DNA of 33,942 bases, taken from NCBI GenBank assembly GCA_903839855.1, contig CAIMEB010000089.1, positions 1-33,942 of the forward strand, read 5' to 3'. The position numbers and the translations under genes were made by a program. This document shows, in pieces, positions 8,007-17,050 of the stretch. Every line of letters starts with the position of its first letter. Position 1 is the first letter of the stretch. The notes under the pieces were generated by a model. That model did not search any database, was not told the origin of the DNA, and saw nothing but the letters and a program-made list of their open reading frames with translations. This stretch comes from an uncultured Methylococcaceae bacterium (GTDB taxonomy: Bacteria > Pseudomonadota > Gammaproteobacteria > Methylococcales > Methylomonadaceae).

Positions 8007-8353
8007 ATTTTGTCTCCAATTTCATGGGTTAGCTCTTCAACCTGACGCATCACACCAATAGCATCTTCAACATCAATTTGAAATGCAATGCCAGTACCCG
8101 GTTGATTATCGAACTCTGCAACTTTAGCAATCTTTTCTAAAATGTGTCTACTGAGGTGCTCTTCTACCAAGAATAACAAAACATCTCTAGGTGATTCTAA
8201 AGTCAGTCCAAAAAACGTTTTCGATTGTACCAAGCCTTCGCCACGGGCATGGTTAATAACAGTGGCTCCTTTAGCACCGCTTTGGCGCGCGGCATCTAGT
8301 ACGATGTCGGTTTTATCGTCTTCGACAAAGGCAATAATTAATTTAAAATGCAT
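8003..8353 (-). CDS. PII-like nitrogen-regulator family protein
   Basis: 116 residues with the GlnB-type ferredoxin fold: DKTDIVLDAARQSGAKGATV matches the first helix and second strand of PII proteins, followed by NHARGEG. The T-loop region (about 44-58, SKTFFGLTLESPRDVL) is short and lacks the uridylylated tyrosine, so this is a PII-like rather than a canonical GlnB/GlnK protein. The C-terminus GTGIAFQIDVEDAIGV is typical of this branch. PII-like proteins bind ADP/ATP or cyclic nucleotides and gate membrane transporters. It lies eight bases after the second DUF1538 gene and overlaps the CBS gene by four bases. Confidence 0.85.
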   Translation of the reverse strand: MHFKLIIAFVEDDKTDIVLDAARQSGAKGATVINHARGEGLVQSKTFFGLTLESPRDVLLFLVEEHLSRHILEKIAKVAEFDNQPGTGIAFQIDVEDAIGVMRQVEELTHEIGDKI

Positions 8354-8361
8354 GACTTTCC

Positions 8362-9141
8362 TCAGGGTTTTGATGAGATTGATCGATTATTAATCCATTG
8401 CGCAATAAGAGCGTAACTCAAAACGGCAATGATAGGAAATAAGCTAGCAAATGCAAGTAAACCAAAACCATCCAGCAGTGGATTTCGGCCCGGAATGGCT
8501 TGAGCCAAGCCTTCACCTAATGCAGTAACCAAAGGCACAGTAACCATCGTTGTTGTTACTGTGCCAGAGTCAAAGGCAACACCAATGATTGATTTATGAA
8601 CAAATGCAGTTTGTACAATGGCGATTATAAAGCCACTGATAATAAAAAAATAAAGTTCTGTGCCTGTAATGATCCGGAAAACGCCTAAAGCCAAGCCAGA
8701 ACCTAAGCCTATGGCAACCGCTAAGCGTAAACCCAGTGCTCTAACAGTCCCCCCTGAAATTTGTTCAGCTTTAGTGGCAATGGCCAGTAAAGAGGGCTCA
8801 GCCAATGCTGCGGCAAAACCGATGCTTGCCGCAAAAACGTAGATCCAGGTATATACTTTCCAGGTTGTCGTCACTTCGAGAACATGAACACCTAAAAAGT
8901 CAGGCATCGTTAGTTGAGAAATCATCAGTTTTCCTAGTGGGAATAAAGCCATATTTAAACCTTCCAGAAAGAACACGATACCCAGTAAAACAAACATAAA
9001 ACCGACCAGGGTTTTACGAGGATTAGCCAGTGGTTTACGAATAATTAATAATTGAAAACCAATAAGAACAATAGCAATAGGGAAAAAATCCTGGAAAGTA
9101 CCAAGAAACTCAAGACGAAACTGAGATAACCATTCAATCAT
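8362..9141 (-). CDS. DUF1538 membrane protein, second copy
   Basis: 259 residues, hydrophobic, with about seven membrane segments and no signal peptide. It carries the DUF1538 signature set: FPLG (67-70), AEPS (114-117), FDSGT (190-194), TVPLVTALG (201-209) and PGRNP (217-221). These motifs recur in the same order in the upstream paralogue, so the two probably assemble as a heteromer. The family is annotated only as a putative transporter and its substrate is unknown. The ATG overlaps the stop of the first DUF1538 gene by four bases. In some genomes the two halves are reported as one longer protein (family knowledge), consistent with a two-half carrier. Confidence 0.85.
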   Translation of the reverse strand: MIEWLSQFRLEFLGTFQDFFPIAIVLIGFQLLIIRKPLANPRKTLVGFMFVLLGIVFFLEGLNMALFPLGKLMISQLTMPDFLGVHVLEVTTTWKVYTWIYVFAASIGFAAALAEPSLLAIATKAEQISGGTVRALGLRLAVAIGLGSGLALGVFRIITGTELYFFIISGFIIAIVQTAFVHKSIIGVAFDSGTVTTTMVTVPLVTALGEGLAQAIPGRNPLLDGFGLLAFASLFPIIAVLSYALIAQWINNRSISSKP

Positions 9142-9866
9142 ATCAGTATTCCATACAGCATTACAAATATAACGGGCATTAATGATGCCAAAACAACCAT
9201 TCCAAAGCCATCAGTCATCGGGTTTCTACCTTTGATTGCAGTTGCTAGGCCGACACCAAGCGCAGTCACTAAAGGCACCGTGATAGTCGAAGTAGCAAAG
9301 CTCCCGGAATCATAAGCGATGCCAACAATATGACACGGTGCAAAAGGCGTTATTAGAATAATGCCGCTATATGCACAGAAAATAGGGTAATAAACGGGCC
9401 AACCTCGAATAATTCTAAATACGCCAATTAAAAGAGCAAAACCGACTGATAGAGCCACGGTAATACGAAGGCCGAGCGCATAATAATTTTTAGCAGTATC
9501 CGTTTGTTCAATGGCATGTTGAACACTAGCAATGAGGGCTGCTTTTTTAGCCACAATCCCTATCGCAGGCTCAGCAATCGCGGCAGCAAATCCTAAGCAA
9601 AAAGCAAAAGCTAATAACCAAAATAGGCTACCTTTACGAGCAAAAGCGTAAGCCATTGACTCACCGAGTGGAAACAGGCTGAGTTCTAAACCTTGAATAA
9701 ACAGTGTAAGCCCCAAAATGACAAAGAATGTACCAGTGATTAATTGGACAGCATTCGGCACTGGCTGGCGAATAATAAGAACCTGAAAAATAAGGATGAC
9801 CGCAAGTATGGGCGATAAATCAAAAAAACTGCTTATTAATTGATTAATAAAGCGATTATTTAACAT
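9138..9866 (-). CDS. DUF1538 membrane protein, first copy
   Basis: 242 residues with about seven hydrophobic segments. Motifs shared with the downstream copy are FPLGES (65-70), AEPA (98-101), YDSGS (185-189), TVPLVTALG (196-204) and KGRNP (212-216). The small polar residues and acidic DSG inside membrane-like segments suggest an ion- or solute-conducting path (inference). It is the first gene of the operon DUF1538-DUF1538-PII-CBS, all overlapping or within eight bases, and is divergent from the EAL-like gene. The start is ATG with TGGA upstream. Confidence 0.85.
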   Translation of the reverse strand: MLNNRFINQLISSFFDLSPILAVILIFQVLIIRQPVPNAVQLITGTFFVILGLTLFIQGLELSLFPLGESMAYAFARKGSLFWLLAFAFCLGFAAAIAEPAIGIVAKKAALIASVQHAIEQTDTAKNYYALGLRITVALSVGFALLIGVFRIIRGWPVYYPIFCAYSGIILITPFAPCHIVGIAYDSGSFATSTITVPLVTALGVGLATAIKGRNPMTDGFGMVVLASLMPVIFVMLYGILI

Positions 9867-10262
9867 TAGTATTCCAATGTTGCAGGCATTAAAAGATTAT
9901 GTAATAAGTATGGCATTGATCCAGTCACTAAAGAGAACGTTTGTAGATTAAGTCTATCGCATTAACAATAAATGTATTTCATGTATCTATTCATCAGATA
10001 TAAACATCTATTTATATCGTTTTATCTATTAAAAAAACTACATTATGCTATCAAGCAGCCTGAAAAGAACTGTTGTTTGAGTTAGATTTTTTCATAAAGG
10101 ATTTATTGTGTCTCGTCTCCTATCGACAGGGATGTTTTTGTGGCGGGCTATAGGCCCGCTTTTTTATTAGTGAGATAAGGTAATCATAACTAATTATTGC
10201 TCAATAAGATCGTATTTTATGTCATTAAGTTATAATTAAACTTGGAATTTGGAATATTGTTT
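9867..10262. other. Intergenic region between the DUF1538 operon and the EAL-like gene
   Basis: About 395 bases without a supported protein gene. It must contain the leftward promoter of the DUF1538 operon and a rightward promoter; neither gives a convincing -35/-10 pair by eye. It contains one strong plus-strand terminator at 10143-10166, described separately, with no obvious gene upstream of it. Confidence 0.5.
10143..10166 (+). terminator. Orphan plus-strand intrinsic terminator
   Basis: GCGGGC(T) ATA (G)GCCCGC forms a six-base GC stem, extendable by a T-G wobble, with a three-base loop and seven Ts directly after (10160-10166). It points in the direction of the EAL-like gene, but no CDS ends upstream because the flanking operon is on the other strand. 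It therefore ends either a small RNA or an attenuated leader. Confidence 0.75.
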
Positions 10263-11147
10263 ATGCCATTACAACATTTAGTTGAATATTTTAATGATCG
10301 GCTTGGAAGAGAGCATCGCTCCAGTTTTCGGCCTTTTATTCTTGAAGAAGGTACTGTTAGCGGGCTTTTCGGGCCGATTCGAATCGGTAGTTCGCTGACG
10401 CCCCTACGACAAACTTTGATGCCTACATCAGTTGTGGGGCATTTGGCTCACATTACAGTAGCTCACAATAAAACCCAGCATTTATATGCCAATGAGATTG
10501 AAGTACTACTAGCGAATAAGAGTTTACCGGCAGCTGATTTTGAATCGATCATTAATTTTGATCGTTTATCTCGTACTGTACACATGCTAAATTATTTGGC
10601 TTTGATACATCTTAAAGGAACACTATTTTTAGAAGTCGATCCTAGGCATATACTGGGTGTTAAACAGGCTCATGGCGCATACTTTGAAGAAGTCATCACA
10701 CAATGTGGCCTAGAAACAAAGAGCGTTGCTATCGTTTTGTCGGTTAATAGTCAATATGCTCCTTATTATCAAGGACTGATTAATGGCTTAGATAATTATC
10801 ATCGTAGAGGCTATCAAACGGCGCTTAAATTTGATTATCTTGCCCCAGACAGTCAATCATTTAATTTAATAGAAAAAATATCCCCCAATTACATTAGCCT
10901 GTCCGCTCGAAATATGGAAAATGAGCATTATGATGATGCCTTATTTGAAAAATTGGCACGTTTGACGTCAAAGCTTTCAGCCTTTGGAAGCACGAGTATT
11001 TTACAACAGATTGATGGAAAAAAATCGGACTTATTAGCACGAAACTCTGGATTTAAACTGGTTGAGGGCGATTATTATCAGTCAATTGCTTTTGATTATT
11101 TAAGCAATCCAAACCCTGGTTATGTTAGCTTGAGCGTCGGCTATTAA
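10263..11147 (+). CDS. Degenerate EAL-domain-like protein
   Basis: I choose the ATG at 10263 (294 residues) because GGAA lies eight bases upstream; a longer frame would need a TTG at 10242 with no ribosome site. The C-terminal half follows the EAL fold: IVLSVNSQYAPYYQGLINGL, then GYQTALKFDY, then LIEKISPNYISLS, then SKLSAFGSTSILQQI and LARNSGFKLVEGDYYQS. Each parallels an EAL block (EIT, DDFG, IKID, EGVE, QGY), but the metal and catalytic acids are replaced. It probably does not hydrolyse c-di-GMP and may be a binding or scaffold protein (inference). The N-terminal 60 residues (HLVEYFNDRLGREHRSSFRP) match nothing I can name. No signal peptide. It is a single gene. Confidence 0.65.
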   Translation: MPLQHLVEYFNDRLGREHRSSFRPFILEEGTVSGLFGPIRIGSSLTPLRQTLMPTSVVGHLAHITVAHNKTQHLYANEIEVLLANKSLPAADFESIINFDRLSRTVHMLNYLALIHLKGTLFLEVDPRHILGVKQAHGAYFEEVITQCGLETKSVAIVLSVNSQYAPYYQGLINGLDNYHRRGYQTALKFDYLAPDSQSFNLIEKISPNYISLSARNMENEHYDDALFEKLARLTSKLSAFGSTSILQQIDGKKSDLLARNSGFKLVEGDYYQSIAFDYLSNPNPGYVSLSVGY

Positions 11148-11291
11148 TTAATAAAGGCTAAGACTGTCAAAATATAAATATAATGTTTAACCCGTTGATT
11201 AATCATGTTAAGCTCTACACATACAAGTAATACTTAGTTAATATCAGGCGCTTTTGCCAAAACATTAGATAATAACAATCTGGAGTTTAAT

Positions 11292-12404
11292 ATGCGAATC
11301 GGTCTACCTAAAGAAATTAAAGATAACGAAAATCGTGTTGGATTAACCCCAGGAGCAGTTAAAGCTTTAACAAAACGGGGACATCAGGTATTTGTTCAAT
11401 CGGGTGCAGGCATTGGGAGTGCTCTTTATGATGATGAATATGTCGCAGCAGGCGCAGAGATTGTTCTTTCTGCTGAAGAAGCCTGGACTCAGCAAATGGT
11501 GGTTAAGGTAAAAGAACCGATTGCTTCAGAGTATCACTATTTACGTTCAGATTTAATACTGTTTACTTATTTACATTTAGCCTCTGATAAACCTCTGACA
11601 GATGCTTTATTAGTGAGTGGTGCAACCGGTATTGCCTATGAAACGGTGCAAACAGAATCAGGGCAGTTACCATTATTAACACCCATGAGTGAGGTAGCAG
11701 GGCGAATGGCAACTCAAGTAGGTGCGACCTATTTACAAAAATCACACGGGGGTCGAGGTGTATTAATGGGTGGGGTTCCTGGTGTTGCGCCTGCCAATGT
11801 AGTTATTCTAGGCGCCGGTATTGTGGGTACAAATGCCGCACGCGTGGCTGTTGGCTTGGGTGCGCAAGTTACCGTACTAGATATAAGTCATGATCGATTA
11901 AAGTATCTTGATGATATTTATCGCGGACAACTACAAACCCGAATCAGCGATGAATATAATATCGAAGATGTCATTTACGAAGCGGATTTAGTGATTGGGG
12001 CGGTGTTAATTCCTGGCGGGCGAGCGCCTTGGCTAGTGACAAGAAGCATGTTGCCGACTATGCGCAATGGCTCGGTTATTGTCGATGTCGCTGTTGATCA
12101 AGGTGGCTGTGTAGAGACGACACGCGCGACAACGCACAGTCATCCAACCTATGAAATTGATGGTGTAGTGCATTATTGTGTGGCTAATATGCCGGGCGCT
12201 GTTCCTCGTACCAGTACTTTTGCTCTGAATAATCAAACAGCTGTTTATACGTTGCAACTAGCCAATGAGGGATTGGATGCAGTACGTAAAAATAAGGCAT
12301 TGCAACATGGACTGAATACTTATAACGGTTTGATAACTTACCCTGCAGTAGCAGACGCTTTCGGTTTAGAATCGATATCCGCTCTTAACGCATTGGCAAA
12401 TTAA
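11292..12404 (+). CDS. ald: Alanine dehydrogenase
   Basis: 370 residues, the usual length. [20 protein letters not shown] is the family start with R15 in the pyruvate site; VKVKEP (71-76) and LHLA with H95 supply catalytic residues; the NAD-binding glycine motif is [11 protein letters not shown]. It catalyses reversible NAD-dependent oxidative deamination of L-alanine to pyruvate and ammonia. In methanotrophs this enzyme can also assimilate ammonium (established for some species). ATG start with GGAG eight bases upstream. The gene stands alone, with the EAL-like gene 144 bases upstream. Confidence 0.96.
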   Translation: MRIGLPKEIKDNENRVGLTPGAVKALTKRGHQVFVQSGAGIGSALYDDEYVAAGAEIVLSAEEAWTQQMVVKVKEPIASEYHYLRSDLILFTYLHLASDKPLTDALLVSGATGIAYETVQTESGQLPLLTPMSEVAGRMATQVGATYLQKSHGGRGVLMGGVPGVAPANVVILGAGIVGTNAARVAVGLGAQVTVLDISHDRLKYLDDIYRGQLQTRISDEYNIEDVIYEADLVIGAVLIPGGRAPWLVTRSMLPTMRNGSVIVDVAVDQGGCVETTRATTHSHPTYEIDGVVHYCVANMPGAVPRTSTFALNNQTAVYTLQLANEGLDAVRKNKALQHGLNTYNGLITYPAVADAFGLESISALNALAN

Positions 12405-12523
12405 CTATACTTTGCCTGTAAAAGCGATTAGGTTATATACTGTTACAGTGTTGGAGATTATTGAGTGGGAATGTTTCCTTGCTTATCCCTAAACACGGTT
12501 ACAGGTTCTTAAGGGAAAGGCTT

Positions 12524-13300
12524 ATGTTTGATAGAAATGACAACAGTTGTGTATTAAGATCTAAAGTGATATCTTCTAATTTTATAATTTTTACCTTTTT
12601 TATAACCTTTAGTCTGGTTAATCTATCAGGCTGTTCAAGCAGCAATTTTATTCAAAGTTCCTCTTCTGTTCCCCTGTCGGATGTAATCAGTGAGGTAAAG
12701 GATTCCCATCAGATAGCTGCAAAGAAGCAGCTTAGTTTGCCTGCATCGATTGGAATTGTTTTTGTTCACGGCACGGGATATCAACATCTACCTGATACCA
12801 CGCTCCACGTGGCTGCCGATAAATTAAAGGAGCAGCTACTCGCTAATCCCAAGTTCGTTAGATCCGTTTTTGTCGTTGCCAATGATGATATAAAAACAAA
12901 AACATCGCTTCTTGAGCGTATAAAATCCCTGTATGGTGTTGATATTATCGTTTTAGTTTCTTACCAGCAGGATCAAAGGACGTTGCAATCTGGAATGGGA
13001 AAGCTTGCAGACCTCACTGTCTTTGGTTCATTTTTAATCCCAGCAGTTGAAATTAAAACCGCGACTATTATAGATTGAAAAGTAATTCATGTTGCGGATA
13101 ACTCTCTGATGTTCAAAGCTAATGGCTCCGATGAACGTAGTGAAACCTCTACCAGTTATAGTATGGATGGTATTGTAATAGAAGAATCAATAAAAGGTTT
13201 ACTTGCGGCTACAGCTAACTTCGGCAAATCACTTTCACAGACCATTACAAGATTTGAAGCATATAACCGCGCTGTTTCTGCGCAGCCTGATCAGAAATAG
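12524..13300 (+). pseudogene. Rhombotail-type lipoprotein interrupted by one in-frame TGA
   Basis: From the ATG at 12524, with AGGGAAAGG upstream, the frame encodes a lipoprotein signal ending in the lipobox NLSGC, then SLPASIGIVFVHGTGY, SLYGVDIIVLVSYQQD and TVFGSFLIPAVEIKTATIID. A TGA follows at 13076-13078, and the same frame continues with KVIHVADNSLMFKANGSDER and about 50 more residues to TAG at 13298. Across the stop the sequence aligns with the rhombotail lipoprotein family pattern 'TMLDAAVYDIASRKLLFRAPG' without a gap, giving the usual length of about 255. So one nonsense codon, not a frameshift, breaks the gene. The first part may still be made as a truncated lipoprotein of about 184 residues. 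A sequencing error is possible. Confidence 0.72.
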
Positions 13301-13348
13301 AGGTGGCAACGGAAGCTGCTCTGATACAGCCACAACAGTTAGTCATTA

Positions 13349-15226
13349 CTATCGACGGTCGCCCACAGGTGCTGCAAACCCGTCTGATACCAAATCTTTA
13401 ACATTATTGCCTGTTAACGCTTTTAAAAAAGAAACCAGATCAGCCAGTTCTGATTCGGATAAATTCAATGGCTTTAATAGCGTTGAGAGGTTTTCATTGG
13501 CAATTCCACCCTGATTGTAAAAATGCACCACGGCTTCCAGAGTCGCCAGGGAACCGTTATGCATATACGGTGAGGTTAGCGCTATATTACGTAGAGAAGG
13601 CGTTTTGTAAGACCATCTGTCCTTAGGGTCTTGACTGATTTCGTAATACCCTAAATCATTGGGCTTTTCGGTATTCAAACCTGTTAAGTTTTGTTTAGGT
13701 ACCTCAACAAAGACTCCGGGTGCTACTTGTATCTTTTGCTGTTCAGGGGCTTTCTGCATAGAGGCTGCATAGCCGATACCCGTATTATGGCGCTGTTGAT
13801 CTGTGAACAGAGCTGAGGTCTTATCAATAGTATGGCAACCACTACAACCTGCTTTACCTTTAAATAAAGCCGCTCCCCGCTTAACGTCTTCATTTACACC
13901 TTGAGCTTGCTTACCGTAATACCATCTATCGAACGCTGAGTCAGCGGAATTAAGGGTGCGCTCATAACTGGCTATCGCTTGCCCTATGGTTTCCATGGTC
14001 GGATTTTTATTAAAGGCTTGCTCAAACAGGTGCTTATAATCTGTACTGTTTTTTATTTTATCCACGACATAGCCGATAGATGGATTAGCCATCTCATTAT
14101 TTGCTAGCAAAGGCCCCCAGACTTGTTGTTCTAAACTGTTTTCTCGCCCATCATGGAATAAAAGTTGTGCATAACCGACATTATAAAGACTCGGGCTATT
14201 ACGCCGCACACTCCGTCCTTCTATACCAACCGCCGTAGTCATTTCATTATTACTAAAACCCTGTTCAGGGATATGACACATTGCACAGGAAAAGGTGTTA
14301 TTTAAAGACAGGCGTCGATCGTAAAATAATTTGCGTCCCAAAGCAATCTTAAAGTTCGTCACTCGATTATCATTAGGTTGAGGTTGTTTAGGTAAACCTA
14401 ACGGCGGGTTATGGGTAAATTTAATTAGGTTAATGGGTTGACCCCGGCGCAGAGACAAGGCTATCGAACGGGTTTGATAAGCAATATCCTGATAATTTTG
14501 TTTATTGTCACCGGCCTCAAATAAACCCTTTGTTTTAGCGAGAGTCGGTAGGGTGGGCTGCTGAGCGCCCATTAACAGGGTTTTAATATCATTAATGACC
14601 GTATCAGCATGTAAAAAGTCAACACTATATATGTTGCGAATATTTTTATCGGTATCAATTAAATACACTCGCAGTAAATGTGAATAGGTACCGGTAAACC
14701 GACCTTTGTCATCAACTATTTTCTGGACATTTTGCTGATAAGCATTAAGTATGGGTTGTAAAGAGAATTCGTCACGCGTCGTTAGAAATTGCCAATCGAA
14801 ATGACCCGCTTTAAAGCTCTCGCCGTATTTACGCATTCTATCGGGCGTATCATAAGTCGGATTAAAACTTAAGGTTAACAAGCGTAATTTATCTGCCAGT
14901 TCCGGTTGTTTTTGCAATTGCTGGCTAATCTTGTGTAGCACTTGGGTTGCTAACGGGCAGCCATTAACATCATTGCAGGCTGCATAAATAAAACTCAGTA
15001 ACACGATTTTACTATCCATCAACTGATGCAGTCGTCTGGGCTGATTTTCGACGGTCAAAACCTCACCATCAGCCGCAGGATCAATGACAGGTAAGTGATA
15101 ACTACCAGGGGTTGCCGATTTAAAAGGCAGTTCGGAGTAACCCATTGCTAAGGGGTTGGATTCTTGTGATTGTGCTACCGTAGTTATCAGGATCAGTAAA
15201 AGACTGAAGCAATGAGGCGTTTTCAT
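13349..15226 (-). CDS. SCO-like domain fused to a di-haem cytochrome c peroxidase (CcpA/MauG family)
   Basis: 625 residues with a signal peptide (1-20), so periplasmic. Residues 30-220 are a SCO1/SenC thioredoxin-like domain: a Cys pair C84/C90 in CNDVNGCP and H183 in GTYSHLLRVYLID, the usual Cu-binding trio but with five rather than three residues between the cysteines. Residues 285-610 are a bacterial di-haem peroxidase with haem motifs CAMCH (314-318) and CSGCH (461-465), the ALGRKLFYDRRLS start and the C-terminal TPSLRNIALTSPYMHNGS. It should reduce peroxide using cytochrome c electrons, or modify a protein as MauG does. Fusion implies copper or thiol chemistry linked to haem maturation or redox sensing (inference). 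Convergent with the lipoprotein gene. Confidence 0.88.
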   Translation of the reverse strand: MKTPHCFSLLLILITTVAQSQESNPLAMGYSELPFKSATPGSYHLPVIDPAADGEVLTVENQPRRLHQLMDSKIVLLSFIYAACNDVNGCPLATQVLHKISQQLQKQPELADKLRLLTLSFNPTYDTPDRMRKYGESFKAGHFDWQFLTTRDEFSLQPILNAYQQNVQKIVDDKGRFTGTYSHLLRVYLIDTDKNIRNIYSVDFLHADTVINDIKTLLMGAQQPTLPTLAKTKGLFEAGDNKQNYQDIAYQTRSIALSLRRGQPINLIKFTHNPPLGLPKQPQPNDNRVTNFKIALGRKLFYDRRLSLNNTFSCAMCHIPEQGFSNNEMTTAVGIEGRSVRRNSPSLYNVGYAQLLFHDGRENSLEQQVWGPLLANNEMANPSIGYVVDKIKNSTDYKHLFEQAFNKNPTMETIGQAIASYERTLNSADSAFDRWYYGKQAQGVNEDVKRGAALFKGKAGCSGCHTIDKTSALFTDQQRHNTGIGYAASMQKAPEQQKIQVAPGVFVEVPKQNLTGLNTEKPNDLGYYEISQDPKDRWSYKTPSLRNIALTSPYMHNGSLATLEAVVHFYNQGGIANENLSTLLKPLNLSESELADLVSFLKALTGNNVKDLVSDGFAAPVGDRR

Positions 15227-15367
15227 CTTGGATATTCACTGTAAAAGAATCTATTTTTTATGCTCTTATGTTAAAATATTTCGATACATTTTATATTTAT
15301 CAGGGAATTTACGTCCCAATCCCCATCTAAAACTTAATAGCTTTTTTGACCTAATACCGGAAAATCA

Positions 15368-16390
15368 TTACACATGCTCCCTGGCAATATCCTTTTCCAG
15401 AAACTCTGCTATTTCCAGTTCGTCCGTAAAATTACCATAAGCCAGCATTAACTTAACATAAGCGGCTTCAATGGACGTATTCCAAATCATGTTGGCGCCC
15501 TGCTCTATTAAAACTCGTGTACTTTGATAGCTATCAGCTGACTTAATCGCAGGCGCCAGATAAACTTTTATATTTTGTCGGGTACAATACGCAATAAAAT
15601 TAAGCAATGAATGATTTTCACCCCATTGATTTGAGGCACAGGCAGTGCCAGAATGATATAAATCATGTAAAACTACTTCAACATGATCCAGATTGAAGTG
15701 ACTATAATCTAGCCCTGGATACGGTTTAATCATTAAGATCCGGTCAAAAAAGTCTGCCTTTAATTTAACAGGCGTTAACTTATCGGCTGACTCATTGACT
15801 GCTGAAGCCGATAGACTAAAAACCTGATTTTCATAGTCCATCAAGTGCTTGGATTGTACACTGAAGAAATCACCGGTCAATTGTAATGAACAGGTCAATC
15901 GCCCCCCCCTGTGAACTTGAGTGGTTTGCTGTTGATTGCAATAAGGTACAAAAACACCGTTTTCTAATTCTTGACGAATAAACTCAACCGCACACATAAA
16001 ATTACCTAAGCCATTCGCTCTAGAATCGTCTAAAGGACAATCACTAGATACCAGTAACATCGGAATTTTAAGCTCATTAAAGTAAAAGCTGAACGCTGCC
16101 GCCGTATAAGCCAAGGTATCAGTACCGTGGGTCACAATAATACCATCATACTGTTCAATGTGTTCCGCTTCTATAGCCTGAATCAATAGCTCCCAAGCCT
16201 TAGGTGCAAGATTCTCGCTTAACATCTGTAAGGGCTGGATAGATGTAAAATGAACGGGTTGATTACTGCTATCCTGCTGTTTGAATAGTTCAAATAGTTT
16301 ATAGGAGGCAGTCGTTGTCGTATTGATAGTGCCCTCGAAAGCCATTGAGCCAATGGTGCCTCCAGTAAATACAATCAAGATATTTTTCAT
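15368..16390 (-). CDS. L-asparaginase (type I-like)
   Basis: 340 residues without a signal peptide, so cytoplasmic like AnsA. The nucleophile loop is FTGGTIGS (T12) and the second catalytic block is VTHGTDTLAYTAAAF (T90, D91). It hydrolyses L-asparagine to aspartate and ammonia. The C-terminal part, GHTALS-like in some relatives, is divergent but the length agrees with the 330-340 residues of the family. It is divergent from folA across about 70 bases that must hold both promoters. The closest alternative is a glutaminase-asparaginase, which is usually exported. Confidence 0.9.
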   Translation of the reverse strand: MKNILIVFTGGTIGSMAFEGTINTTTTASYKLFELFKQQDSSNQPVHFTSIQPLQMLSENLAPKAWELLIQAIEAEHIEQYDGIIVTHGTDTLAYTAAAFSFYFNELKIPMLLVSSDCPLDDSRANGLGNFMCAVEFIRQELENGVFVPYCNQQQTTQVHRGGRLTCSLQLTGDFFSVQSKHLMDYENQVFSLSASAVNESADKLTPVKLKADFFDRILMIKPYPGLDYSHFNLDHVEVVLHDLYHSGTACASNQWGENHSLLNFIAYCTRQNIKVYLAPAIKSADSYQSTRVLIEQGANMIWNTSIEAAYVKLMLAYGNFTDELEIAEFLEKDIAREHV

Positions 16391-16460
16391 AGTCTGATTT
16401 TAATATGCTATATTTAAGTCGCTAATCGTTAAATAGTATCAAAGCGCTTCCTTAAAGAAA

Positions 16461-16961
16461 ATGAAAATATCTCTTATCGTCGCTATGGCGAGTAATCGAG
16501 TGATCGGCCTTAATAATAAAATGCCTTGGCATTTATCAGCGGATCTTAAAAAGTTTAAGCAAATCACCATGGGTTCACCTATTTTAATGGGTAGAAAAAC
16601 ATTTGAATCTATTGGCAGACCTTTACCAGGACGCACCAATATAATCATCAGCAGAAATACGGACTACCAGCAAGCGGGTTGCCTGGTCTTTAATAACCTT
16701 GAGACGGCATTACAATCAGCCAGTGAACTAACCCACGAACTGTTTGTTATTGGTGGTTCTGATCTCTATCAGACCCTATTACCCCTAGCCGATAATCTTT
16801 ATCTAACCCTCATTAATCAAGCCATTGCAGGTGACACTTATTTTCCTGAAATCAACTTGAATGAATGGATAGAAGTGGCTAGAGAGGATATTAATGATGA
16901 TACCAGCACCTCTTTTAGCTACAGTTTTTTAACCCTCGAAAAGACAAGCCAAGCAATTTAA
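16461..16961 (+). CDS. folA: Dihydrofolate reductase
   Basis: 166 residues, standard length. Start ISLIVAMASNRVIGLNNKMP followed by WHLSADLKKFK with catalytic D28; MGRKTFESIGRPLPGRTNII is the NADPH-binding block, and FVIGGSDLY the second. It reduces dihydrofolate to tetrahydrofolate with NADPH. A weak AAGAAAA precedes the ATG. aroG follows on the same strand after 89 bases. Confidence 0.97.
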   Translation: MKISLIVAMASNRVIGLNNKMPWHLSADLKKFKQITMGSPILMGRKTFESIGRPLPGRTNIIISRNTDYQQAGCLVFNNLETALQSASELTHELFVIGGSDLYQTLLPLADNLYLTLINQAIAGDTYFPEINLNEWIEVAREDINDDTSTSFSYSFLTLEKTSQAI

Positions 16962-17050
16962 TAGCAAAAACTCACAAGAAACTCCCGAAAACAGTTAAAA
17001 TGCTCCGATTTAACAATCATTGTTGTGACAGCAACAGCTTGGTAGCTAGC

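Noticed and set aside
13076-13078. In-frame TGA read as selenocysteine
   Set aside because: The aligned family position is a small ordinary residue, no redox motif surrounds it, and no SECIS-like hairpin directly follows the codon.
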